The translations under genes were made by a program, and so were the position numbers. Positions 9,500-18,379 of a stretch of 64,000 nucleotides of DNA are shown here, one piece after another. The notes under the pieces are model-generated. The model did no database searches. It worked only from the letters and a program-made list of their open reading frames with translations, and was not told the origin of the DNA. Within the stretch, counting starts at the first letter, position 1. Every line of letters starts with the position of its first letter. Source of the DNA: an uncultured Acidobacteriia bacterium (GTDB lineage Bacteria > Acidobacteriota > Terriglobia > Bryobacterales > Bryobacteraceae); assembly GCA_903875575.1 (NCBI GenBank), contig CAIQWJ010000029.1, positions 1 to 64,000 on the forward strand. Reading direction: 5' to 3'.

Positions 9500-11299
9500 A
9501 TGCAGTCAGGCGAAATACATAAGTACCGAACTCATACATGTGGCGAACTGAGAGCCTCGAACACCGGCAGCGTTGTACGGCTATCGGGATGGCTCCGCAA
9601 CCGCAGAGACCACGGCGGCGTTTACTTTATCGATCTGGCGGATCACTATGGAGTGACGCAGGTGATCATAGCGCCTGGCACCGCTTCTTACGAACTGCTC
9701 TCCGGCCTGCCGAAGGAAACCGTGATTCGGGTTGACGGCATGGTTGTGGCCCGCGACGCCGGGGCAATAAATCCGGGCATGGTAACGGGCGAGATTGAAG
9801 TGCGAGTGACGGAAGCCGAACTGCTGGGCACCACCGAGCCAGTGCCTTTCAGCGTTTTTCCGGAATCGCAGGTGCCGGAAGATCTGCGCCTGACCTATCG
9901 CTTCCTGGATCTTCGCAAATCGAAGATGCATGCCAACATTCTGCTGCGTTCGAGGATCATCGCAAGCATCAGGCGGCGCATGGTGGACCTGGGCTTTGTG
10001 GAGTACCAGACACCGACGCTGACCGCAAGCAGCCCGGAAGGCGCGCGCGACTTCCTGGTGCCGTCACGGCGGCATCCAGGCAAGTTCTACGCCCTTCCCC
10101 AGGCTCCGCAGATGTTCAAGCAGCTCATCATGGTGTCTGGATTCGATCGTTACTTTCAGATCGCGCCCTGCTATCGCGACGAAGATTCGCGCGCGGACCG
10201 TTCGCCTGGCGAGTTCTACCAGCTCGATCTTGAGATGAGCTTCGTCACGCAGGACGACGTGTTCAAGGCCGTGGAAACGCTGCTCGCCGGGTTGTTTACC
10301 GAATTCCGAGCGGATCGACCAATCACGGCTACGCCCTTCCCCCGGATTCCCTACTCTGAAGCCATGTTGAAATATGGCTCTGACAAGCCGGATCTGCGCA
10401 ATCCTTTGGTCATACAGGACCTCAGCGAGATGTTCAGGGAATCGACCTTCCGGGCGTTTGCGGGCAAGGTGGTTCGCGCGATCAATATTCCCGGTGGTGC
10501 CGGCAAATCCCGTACCTTCTTCGACAAGCTGGAAGAACAGGCAAAGGGCGGCGGGGCAGCGGGCCTGGCATGGCTCACCGTGGAAGCCGATGGCTCACTG
10601 AAGGGTCCGGTAGCGAAGTTCCTGACTCCGGAAACGGCTGAACGGCTGAAGAGTGAATGCAGCGCAGGCGTGGGCGATGCGGTCATTATCCTGGCGGACA
10701 CGGAAGTCGCAAAGATGTGCCGCATTCTGAGCGGACTTCGGGACAATCTGGGCCGCCAGCTCGGGCTGATCGAAGAAAACGTCTACAAGTGCTGCTGGAT
10801 CGTCGATTTCCCGATGTACGAAACCGATGACGATGGCAAGATTGCTTTCAGCCATAACCCGTTCTCGATGCCGCAGGGCGGCCTGGATGCGCTGAACAAT
10901 CAGGACCCGCTGACCATCAAGGCTTTCCAGTACGACATCGTGTGTAACGGCTACGAGCTTTCATCCGGCGCGATCCGGAATCACCAGCCCGAGATCATGT
11001 ATCGGGCGTTTGAGATTGCCGGTTATCAGCGCGAGGAAGTGAATTCGCGCTTCAAGGCGCTCATCAACGGTCTGAAGTACGGCGCGCCGCCACACGGTGG
11101 CATCGCTCCGGGTGTGGATCGTATCGTGATGCTGCTGGCCGACGAACCGAACATCCGCGAAGTCATCATGTTCCCGATGAACCAGAACGCGGAAGACATG
11201 ATGATGAACGCGCCGAATACGGTGCGTCCGGAACAGCTGCGCGAACTGCATATTCGGGTGGTGGAACCGCCGACGAAGAAGCCCGCCGAACAGGCGTAA
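9500..11299 (+). CDS. aspS: Aspartate--tRNA ligase
   Basis: [74 protein letters not shown]; directly follows hisS. Confidence 0.98.
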   Translation: MQSGEIHKYRTHTCGELRASNTGSVVRLSGWLRNRRDHGGVYFIDLADHYGVTQVIIAPGTASYELLSGLPKETVIRVDGMVVARDAGAINPGMVTGEIEVRVTEAELLGTTEPVPFSVFPESQVPEDLRLTYRFLDLRKSKMHANILLRSRIIASIRRRMVDLGFVEYQTPTLTASSPEGARDFLVPSRRHPGKFYALPQAPQMFKQLIMVSGFDRYFQIAPCYRDEDSRADRSPGEFYQLDLEMSFVTQDDVFKAVETLLAGLFTEFRADRPITATPFPRIPYSEAMLKYGSDKPDLRNPLVIQDLSEMFRESTFRAFAGKVVRAINIPGGAGKSRTFFDKLEEQAKGGGAAGLAWLTVEADGSLKGPVAKFLTPETAERLKSECSAGVGDAVIILADTEVAKMCRILSGLRDNLGRQLGLIEENVYKCCWIVDFPMYETDDDGKIAFSHNPFSMPQGGLDALNNQDPLTIKAFQYDIVCNGYELSSGAIRNHQPEIMYRAFEIAGYQREEVNSRFKALINGLKYGAPPHGGIAPGVDRIVMLLADEPNIREVIMFPMNQNAEDMMMNAPNTVRPEQLRELHIRVVEPPTKKPAEQA

Positions 11300-11321
11300 A
11301 GAACGCGCATCTGGCAAGAGA

Positions 11322-11371
11322 AGAGCCTGCCGGACGATCCAAAAGGATCCGTCCGGCAGGCTCTTTGTTTT
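11322..11371 (+). terminator. Rho-independent terminator after aspS
   Basis: AGAGCCTGCCGGACGATCC-AAAA-GGATCCGTCCGGCAGGCTCT (one bulge) followed by TTGTTTT. Confidence 0.9.
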
Positions 11372-11388
11372 GACGGTGTTTCGCCGTT

Positions 11389-13611
11389 TTAGTGGTGTTT
11401 CAGTTCTTCCTGAATGTCCGCGATCGCCCCGGCGTGGCGCTCTGGGTTGTCGAGGTCCTGTTTCAGGCGTTGCAGGGCAACACCTACAATGTCGCGATGA
11501 TGCAACTTCGAGTTGAATTCGTCCTGCGTCAGCTTGAGCCACATGCCGTGCAGGCGATCCAGATCTTCCGGCCACAGGCGCGGCGGATGCGGACCGAGAT
11601 TGACGAACAGCGTCTTGGCGTTCGGGTCCAGCACTTCAAGAGAGAACGGGTGCCGCGGTTCGGGCAGTTGCTCCCAGGCCAGACCGATGCGCTGGGCGAG
11701 ATCGGCGGCGTCCATTCGCAGGGAAGCGCCGACGACGACGCGGATCGCCTGAATTTTGGCTGCTGTCTGCACGATGGCTGCGAAGGGATCCTGACTTGGC
11801 ACTACCAGCAGTTCCACCGTTTTGCCTTCTTTTTCGGCAGTGGTTACGACGTTGGTGAAGAGTTCGCGCTCGTAATCGGTGAAAAGCTGGTCGTTGGCCA
11901 GGTGGTATTCAGAAGACGCGGTTGAAATCTGGCGAACCGTCATGACGACGATGTCATGGCGCCGCAGGTTAGTTTTTTCTACAACCGTTCGCAGATGCGA
12001 CAGATTGTTGGCGTCGCGCACCGCGACCAGGATGGAACCGGGGCGGGCCTTCAGGCTGGTGGTAGCCACTTCAGGCTGCAGTTCGAGATTGAATTCTTCG
12101 AGGCCGTGCTTCACGCCCTTCATCTTCTTCCTGTTGATGTGTTCGGAAACTGTGAAGATGACGAACAGGATGACGGTGAAGATGATGCCGTAGATAGTCG
12201 CGTTCTTCTTGGAAAACAGATTGGCGACGGCGGTCATGCCCAGAAGCAGCGTTGTCGCGCCCAGACCCACGGGGATCTCCACGCCGCCGATACGCAGATT
12301 TCCGGGGAACTTGTATTCCTGATCTTTGCGATGGTAGCGAAGCACCAGAACGCCCAGAGCTTTCAGGAAGAAGCTCCACACCACACCGAAGGCATAGGCT
12401 TCGCCGAGCAGATAGACGTCGCCGCCGCTGAGCGCGATCGTGAGGATCTGCAACACCGAAATCAGATTAATGATGCGCGATGTTGTGCCGTACTTCTTGT
12501 GCGGTTTGCGAAACCAATCGACCAGCACGCCATCTTCCGCCACGCGATTCATCACGCCGTTGGCGCCGATCATGGAAGTGTTGACAGCACCCGACAAAAT
12601 GATCACGCCCACGAATACAACAAATACCTGAAAGCCCAGGCGCATGATCTCGGGGCCGGCGAGATACATTGCCAGACCGCCCAGAAGGTTGTCTACGTAT
12701 TGGGGACGAACGGCATCGGGGATGATCATTGCCGCAAAGACCGTGATCACGCCCGTGCAGACCACGGAGTAGATGCAGACGATATTGCCGGTAATGCGCA
12801 GGTTCTTCAGTTTGGGATAGGCAATTTCGCGGTAGACCTGCGCGAGGGTTTCAAAGCCGCTCATGGAGAGCAGCGAGTGGCCGAACGCGATGATGACCGC
12901 GACGAACGAAATGGCAGGGAAGATGGTGCCTTTGAACCAGCCCAGGGATTCATCGGTGAAATGGAGATTGTGCGGCAGCGGCGCAGGTGGGATTTGAGCG
13001 GGACCGTGCAGAATTAGAGTCAGCGGGCACCAGACCACGAAGATGACCACCATGACCGTCGTGATCTGCATGATGCGCAGCGCTTTTCCGCTCGATTCAT
13101 GCATGCCCTTGATATTCAGCCACCAGAAGTAGATGGTCACCAGCACGGCGAAGCCCGCCGAAAACGAGTTCGGGGAGACCTGCGCATTGTAGTGCATCAT
13201 TTTGGCGATCTGATTGGTCAGACCGGCCAGATATTGCCCCGCAGACACCACGCTGATGGGCCCGGTGAGGATGTAATCGAACAGCAGCGAAGAAACCGAG
13301 ATACGGGCGATGAAAGGTCCCATGGCATCGCGAACCACGACGTAGACGCCGCCACGGACGAACATGGACGAACTCTCCATGTAGACTGATCGCACGGCAA
13401 AGCTGAACAACATGACAGCAAGCACGAACCATGGCGCACTGCGACCGACAGCGTGTTCGGCAATACCGCCGGCGTAAAAGGCCGACGAAGCCAGATCGCT
13501 TAATACGATGGAGGCTGCGCGCCAGAACGAGATGAAGGCCAGAGCTACGGTAGTTGCGACTACTACCCTGGCAGTTTTCGCCGATTCGGGGCGAGGTTCA
13601 GATTGTGTCAA
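11389..13611 (-). CDS. APC-superfamily permease (KimA/YdaO-like topology) with C-terminal USP-like domain
   Basis: SIVLSDLASSAFYAGGIAEH and many TM segments; soluble C-terminus RPGSILVAVRDANN...RVVVGASLRMDAADLAQRIG. TTG start with AGGAG upstream; preceded by a c-di-AMP riboswitch. Confidence 0.85.
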   Translation of the reverse strand: MTQSEPRPESAKTARVVVATTVALAFISFWRAASIVLSDLASSAFYAGGIAEHAVGRSAPWFVLAVMLFSFAVRSVYMESSSMFVRGGVYVVVRDAMGPFIARISVSSLLFDYILTGPISVVSAGQYLAGLTNQIAKMMHYNAQVSPNSFSAGFAVLVTIYFWWLNIKGMHESSGKALRIMQITTVMVVIFVVWCPLTLILHGPAQIPPAPLPHNLHFTDESLGWFKGTIFPAISFVAVIIAFGHSLLSMSGFETLAQVYREIAYPKLKNLRITGNIVCIYSVVCTGVITVFAAMIIPDAVRPQYVDNLLGGLAMYLAGPEIMRLGFQVFVVFVGVIILSGAVNTSMIGANGVMNRVAEDGVLVDWFRKPHKKYGTTSRIINLISVLQILTIALSGGDVYLLGEAYAFGVVWSFFLKALGVLVLRYHRKDQEYKFPGNLRIGGVEIPVGLGATTLLLGMTAVANLFSKKNATIYGIIFTVILFVIFTVSEHINRKKMKGVKHGLEEFNLELQPEVATTSLKARPGSILVAVRDANNLSHLRTVVEKTNLRRHDIVVMTVRQISTASSEYHLANDQLFTDYERELFTNVVTTAEKEGKTVELLVVPSQDPFAAIVQTAAKIQAIRVVVGASLRMDAADLAQRIGLAWEQLPEPRHPFSLEVLDPNAKTLFVNLGPHPPRLWPEDLDRLHGMWLKLTQDEFNSKLHHRDIVGVALQRLKQDLDNPERHAGAIADIQEELKHH

Positions 13612-13654
13612 GAAATTCTCCTGGTTCCTGTTGCCATTGCGGAAACAACTTCCA

Positions 13655-13796
13655 AATTGGGCCTGCGGGGTTAGCTGACGGGCTGGAGCTTGAAAGTACT
13701 CCGTCCTGACTCCGGACTTAGCCCCCGTATTACATGGGTCCCCCGCTCACGTCGTGAAGAGTCTCACGACCGATTCGGCTCCTTTCAGATTAGCAT
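13655..13796 (-). promoter_or_regulatory. c-di-AMP riboswitch (ydaO/yuaA class)
   Basis: Minus strand reads GCTAATCTGAAAGGAGCC...GTGAGCGGGGGACCCATGTAATACGGGGG...CCCGTCAGCTAACCCCGCAGGC, matching the conserved blocks CUNAAUCU, GCGGGGGACCCA and CGUCAGCUAACCYCGYAGGC. Confidence 0.9.
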
Positions 13797-13811
13797 GGGA
13801 GTGTACGGATT

Positions 13812-15137
13812 ATGACAAACGAAGAACTGGCAAAGCACGTTGTTCGCCACCTGCGCGAGCGCGGCCATATGGCATGGCTGGTGGGCGGTTGCGTACGCGA
13901 TCTGCTGCTCGGCCGCATGCCGAAAGACTTCGACGTGGCGACTTCCGCGCAACCCGTGGAATTGCTTCGGCTCTTCCCGAAGGCGGGCCAGGTGGGCGCG
14001 CATTTCGGCGTAGTGCTGGTACATGAAGCCGGTGCCCACGTTGAGGTGGCGACGTTCCGCAGCGACTTCAACTATTCGGACGGACGTCGGCCGGAAACGG
14101 TGCAGTTCGAAACGGATCCGGCGCAGGATGCGATTCGAAGGGACTTCACAATCAATGCGCTGTTTCTCGATCCCGACACCGACGAAGTGCTGGATTACGT
14201 GGGGGGGCGCGCCGATCTTCACGCCGGAGTGATTCGTGCCATCGGAGATCCGATCCGCCGCTTTCAGGAGGATCATCTCAGGCTGCTGCGGGCGGTACGC
14301 TTCGCTGCGCGACTGGGTTTTGAGATTGAGCCTGCGACCTGCGCGGCTATCCGGGAATTGGCGCCGGCGATCGCGACGATATCGGTGGAACGAGTTCGCG
14401 ACGAGATCTCGCGCATCCTGACCGAAGGCGGTGCGCGACGGGGTTTCGAGCTTCTGGACGCGACAGGCCTGCTCCACGAAATCATGCCGGAAGTGGAGGC
14501 GATGAAAGGCGTCGAACAGCCGCCCGAGTTTCATCCGGAGGGTGACGTGTGGACGCACACGATGATCATGCTGGAAGGTCTACACGAGCCGTCGCTTGAA
14601 CTGGCGCTCGGGGTGCTGCTGCATGATGTGGGCAAACCTGGCACTTTTCGGGTGGCTGATCGCATTCGCTTTGACGGACATGTGGAAAAGGGTCTGGAAG
14701 TGGGACACCGCTTGCTGGTGCGGCTTCGCTTCCCCACGGCGGTTATCGCCCAGGTGGAAGCGCTGATTGCCAATCATATGCGTTTCAAAGACGTGCCGAA
14801 GATGCGCGAAAGCAAACTGAAGCGCTTCCTGCGGATGCCGGCGTTCGAAGAGCATCTGGCGCTGCATCGCCTGGATTGCCTTTCGAGTCATGGAAGCCTG
14901 ACGAATTACGATTTCGCGCAGACCAGACTCCGGGAAGTTCCGCCGGAGCAACTGCGCCCGGTGCCTTTGATCACAGGGCGCGATCTCATCGCCGCAGGCT
15001 GCCGCCCCGGCCCCGCTTTCGCTTCAGCGCTGCGCGAGGCCGAGGACGCACAACTGGAGGGCAGGGTCACAGGCAAGGAAGAAGCGCTGCAAATTGCGCT
15101 GCAGAACTTCTATTCCACGACCTTGGCCACGAAGTAG
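13812..15137 (+). CDS. CCA tRNA nucleotidyltransferase / poly(A) polymerase family with HD domain
   Basis: AWLVGGCVRDLLLGRMPKDFDVATSA, RRDFTINALFLDP, RRFQEDHLRLLRAVRFAARLGFEIE, HDVGKPGTF. Confidence 0.93.
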   Translation: MTNEELAKHVVRHLRERGHMAWLVGGCVRDLLLGRMPKDFDVATSAQPVELLRLFPKAGQVGAHFGVVLVHEAGAHVEVATFRSDFNYSDGRRPETVQFETDPAQDAIRRDFTINALFLDPDTDEVLDYVGGRADLHAGVIRAIGDPIRRFQEDHLRLLRAVRFAARLGFEIEPATCAAIRELAPAIATISVERVRDEISRILTEGGARRGFELLDATGLLHEIMPEVEAMKGVEQPPEFHPEGDVWTHTMIMLEGLHEPSLELALGVLLHDVGKPGTFRVADRIRFDGHVEKGLEVGHRLLVRLRFPTAVIAQVEALIANHMRFKDVPKMRESKLKRFLRMPAFEEHLALHRLDCLSSHGSLTNYDFAQTRLREVPPEQLRPVPLITGRDLIAAGCRPGPAFASALREAEDAQLEGRVTGKEEALQIALQNFYSTTLATK

Positions 15138-15607
15138 GTGACCTTCTTCCCCCTGGCCAGTTTCATGAGATGCGGGACTTTTGCCGGGATGTGCAGAACG
15201 TCGCCAGGCCCAAGCAGGACCTCAGTGCCGCCTTTGATCGAGGCACCGCGGATTTCACCGGGGGTGGTAGTCTTGCCTTCCACGACTTCGCCGCCATAGA
15301 CCATTGTCACCGCGCCAGACTGAATCATGATGATGTCAGCCTGTTTTTCGTGCCATTCGGCCTGTCCGGAACCTTCGCGATGAGCCACCATGAAAGTCCG
15401 GTTGCCCACAGTGTCGATTGTTTCGGACGCGACTTTATTGGCATCAAGTTTCGCGGCCAGTTGTACGCCCTTCGCGGCAATATCGGACGACTTCCAGACG
15501 TGGAAGCCAGCCGGATCGCCTGCGGGAAAGGCGGAAACGGAGAGGGACAGAAGAACAACGCAGGATTTCAGGAAAGTTGTGTGGGTCATGGATGGGTTTA
15601 CAGACAA
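15110..15607 (-). CDS. Cupin-domain secreted protein
   Basis: Cupin-like core GSGQAEWHEKQADIIMIQSGAVTMVYGGEVVEG...LGPGDVLHIPAKVPHLMKLA; signal-peptide-like N-terminus. Confidence 0.75.
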   Translation of the reverse strand: MSVNPSMTHTTFLKSCVVLLSLSVSAFPAGDPAGFHVWKSSDIAAKGVQLAAKLDANKVASETIDTVGNRTFMVAHREGSGQAEWHEKQADIIMIQSGAVTMVYGGEVVEGKTTTPGEIRGASIKGGTEVLLGPGDVLHIPAKVPHLMKLARGKKVTYFVAKVVE

Positions 15608-15652
15608 TCAGCTTATCGCAAATCGGAGGGCAAAACAGATACAATCGCTGTC

Positions 15653-15964
15653 ATGCGCAAACTGATTCTCATGGCGATCGTTCTGCTGACCTGGTCCGCT
15701 CAGGCTGCAAAGCCACCCAAGGTGCCAAAAACACCTCCGGGGCCGAAGTCCGGGCATCAACTGGAGGTATTGCAGTTCGAAGCCACTGCCGTGTGCCCGG
15801 CAACCGGCAGCGCGGGCAAGTGCCCTGGCTATGTGGTGGGATTTATCAGACCGCTCGAATGTGGCGGCACGGACACCGCCTTGAATATGCGATGGCTGAC
15901 TCCTGAGGCCGCGAAGGCCATCCGAAACACCGTGAGGAAGTCAGGTTGCGGCAAGAATCCGTAG
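15653..15964 (+). CDS. Small secreted protein of unknown function
   Basis: Signal-peptide-like MRKLILMAIVLLTWSAQAAKPP; Cys residues in the mature part; TACAAT box 7 nt before ATG. Confidence 0.6.
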   Translation: MRKLILMAIVLLTWSAQAAKPPKVPKTPPGPKSGHQLEVLQFEATAVCPATGSAGKCPGYVVGFIRPLECGGTDTALNMRWLTPEAAKAIRNTVRKSGCGKNP

Positions 15965-15996
15965 CGGGGCAACGCCGAAATCAGTTAAACTCGACC

Positions 15997-17724
15997 ATGC
16001 GTAGCCTTGCTGTGCTTTGCCTGATCTGTTTGTCACCGCTGGTCCACGGCCAGACACCCACTGCTGCGGGTAACTTCTTCAAAGACACCTTTGAACAAAT
16101 GCTGCGCGACGATCCGGAGTATGCCACCGGCACGGGTCGCCACGAATATGACGATCGGTGGACGGACTGGTCAAAGGCCGGACGCGACCAGCGCCGCCGG
16201 TTTCTGGAACAACGCATGGCCCAGCTTGAAACCGCGGCGGTCGGCGATTCCGCCGCGGACCTGCTGACCAAGCGCGTTGTCCGTTATGACTTTGCCTCGC
16301 GACTGGAAGCCTGGGATCTGGACATCCACCTGCTTCCGGTGGGCCAGATGCATGGTTTTCACATCAGCGTTTACGTGACCATCGACCAGATGCCTTCGAA
16401 CACGGTTCACGATTACGAGAACATCATCGCCCGGCTGCGCGGCGTGCCAGTCTACGTGGATCAGTACATCGGCATCATGGATGAAGCCATTGCCGCGGGC
16501 ACGATGCAGCCGCGGATTGTGGCGGATCTTGTCATCGGCCAGCTTGATACGCAGATGAAGCAGGATGCCGGGCAAACGGCTTTGCTTAAGGCTTTTCGCG
16601 CCTTCCCAACGGGTATCCCGCAGGCCGAGCAGCAGCGACTGAAACGCGCAGCGGAAGACGCCTACAACCAGCAGTTTCTGCCGGCCTGGCGCAAACTTCA
16701 CGATTACATGGTGGGTTCCTACCTGCCGCATGTTCGCCCTACGGACAGCGTGTCTTCCATGCCCGGAGGGCGTGCGGCGTATTCGATTCTGATTCATCGT
16801 CTGACCACTACTACTCTGTCTCCCGCCGAAATCCACAAACTCGGCGAACAGGAAGTTCTGCGAATTGAAGGCGAGATGACGGCAGTCATGAAAGAGGCCG
16901 GCTTTTCGGGAACCGTCGCGGAATTTCAGAAGAAGATGGACGACGATCCTTCGCAGCATTTCAAGTCACAGGACGAGATGCTGGCCAACTCGCGAAACAT
17001 CGCGATGATCGTCGAGCCGGAATTGCCTAAGCAGTTTCGGCACATTCCGGCGCTGTTGTTTGGCGTGCGGCCCATTCCGGCGGATCGCGAAGCCTCCTCT
17101 GCCACCAACGCACAGGGCGCGTCCGCCGATCTTTCCACCCCAGGCTGGTTCAATCTAAACACCTACAAGCCGGAGAAGCAGGTGCGGTACGACCAGGAGT
17201 CGCTGGTCCTGCACGAAGCGATTCCGGGGCACATTTTTCAGGGTGCGGTTGGACGGCAGCAGACCGGACTGCCGGATATTCGCCGCTACTACTCGAACAG
17301 CGCCTTCGGCGAAGGCTGGGCGTTATACGCGGAGTCGCTGGGATCGCAACTCGGCTTGTACAAGGATCCCTATAGCCATTTCGGTCAGCTGGCCAGCGAA
17401 CGGTTTCGCGCGGTGAGGCTGGTGGTGGACACCGGCATTCACGATCTTGGCTGGACGCGGGACCAGGCCATCGATTATTTCAAGGCACACTCGCCGCAGG
17501 TCTCGCTGGCGGAGGTGGATCGCTATATTTCCTGGCCGGCACAGGCGCTTTCTTACAAGATGGGCGAACTGCGGATTCGGGAATTGCGGACAAAGACCGA
17601 ACAGCAACTCGGCGCAAGATTCGACGTGCGGGATTTCAACGACGCGGTCATCCGGGAAGGCCGACTGCCGCTCGATCTGCTGACGGAGCAAATCGACCAG
17701 TTCATCGCTAACGCGGCCCGCTAG
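15997..17724 (+). CDS. DUF885 family protein (putative M32-like secreted peptidase)
   Basis: ESLVLHEAIPGHIFQGAVGRQ, YYSNSAFGEGWALYAESLG, signal-peptide-like N-terminus. Confidence 0.88.
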   Translation: MRSLAVLCLICLSPLVHGQTPTAAGNFFKDTFEQMLRDDPEYATGTGRHEYDDRWTDWSKAGRDQRRRFLEQRMAQLETAAVGDSAADLLTKRVVRYDFASRLEAWDLDIHLLPVGQMHGFHISVYVTIDQMPSNTVHDYENIIARLRGVPVYVDQYIGIMDEAIAAGTMQPRIVADLVIGQLDTQMKQDAGQTALLKAFRAFPTGIPQAEQQRLKRAAEDAYNQQFLPAWRKLHDYMVGSYLPHVRPTDSVSSMPGGRAAYSILIHRLTTTTLSPAEIHKLGEQEVLRIEGEMTAVMKEAGFSGTVAEFQKKMDDDPSQHFKSQDEMLANSRNIAMIVEPELPKQFRHIPALLFGVRPIPADREASSATNAQGASADLSTPGWFNLNTYKPEKQVRYDQESLVLHEAIPGHIFQGAVGRQQTGLPDIRRYYSNSAFGEGWALYAESLGSQLGLYKDPYSHFGQLASERFRAVRLVVDTGIHDLGWTRDQAIDYFKAHSPQVSLAEVDRYISWPAQALSYKMGELRIRELRTKTEQQLGARFDVRDFNDAVIREGRLPLDLLTEQIDQFIANAAR

Positions 17725-17764
17725 GCGCGCGAGTCATTCAGACGAGGCGCGCTAACATGATTAG

Positions 17765-18358
17765 TTGCTCGCCCATTTGACCCAAGTCCTCATTGCGTGG
17801 GGCCCGCTCGGTATTCTGCTGCTCTCCGTTCTGGATTCGGCGGGAATTCCCGTAGCGGCCGTTTTCGATGCGCTGTTGATCTTCATTTCCGTCCAGAGGC
17901 CTGGAGTGGCATGGTGGTGCGCGGGACTCGCCGTGATCGGCTCCACGGTTGGCAATGTAATTCTTTTTAACCTGAGCAGGCGGGGTGGCCAGCGGTTTCT
18001 GGCCAAATCGGCTTCCGAAGGCCGCGCCATGCGCTTTCGCGCATGGTTCCTGCGGTATGGCCTGCTCACTGTGTTCATTCCTGCGCTGATCCCGATACCG
18101 ATGCCAATGAAGCTGTTCGTGATCACCGCCGGAGTGCTTGGGACACCGTTGTTTGAGTTCCTGGGGGTGGTGCTGCTGGCGCGAATACTCCGCTACTTCG
18201 GCGAGGCCTGGCTGGGCGTGACACTGGGCAGCAACTCGACCACGTTCCTGAAAACGCATGTCTGGCAATTGACAGCGTCGGCCGTGGCGCTGTTCGCGGT
18301 TTTGTATGGGCTGATGCTGCTGCGCAACCGCAGAACAAATTCGTCTCAGCAGACATGA
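17765..18358 (+). CDS. VTT/DedA (YqaA-like) membrane protein
   Basis: WGPLGILLLSVLDSAGIPVAAVFDALLIF, FIPALIPIPMPMKLFVITAGVLGTPLFEFL; TTG start. Confidence 0.75.
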   Translation: MLAHLTQVLIAWGPLGILLLSVLDSAGIPVAAVFDALLIFISVQRPGVAWWCAGLAVIGSTVGNVILFNLSRRGGQRFLAKSASEGRAMRFRAWFLRYGLLTVFIPALIPIPMPMKLFVITAGVLGTPLFEFLGVVLLARILRYFGEAWLGVTLGSNSTTFLKTHVWQLTASAVALFAVLYGLMLLRNRRTNSSQQT

Positions 18359-18379
18359 TGTGGCGGCTATAATCAGGCC

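Noticed and set aside
11956-13017. Plus-strand ORF (353 aa) inside the permease gene
   Set aside because: Antisense shadow ORF; product is His/Asp/Gln-rich without coherent domain pattern.
14876-15652. 5' extension of the ORF ending at 15964
   Set aside because: Overlaps cca out of frame and the cupin gene antisense; ATG at 15653 with a signal peptide and TACAAT box is a better start.
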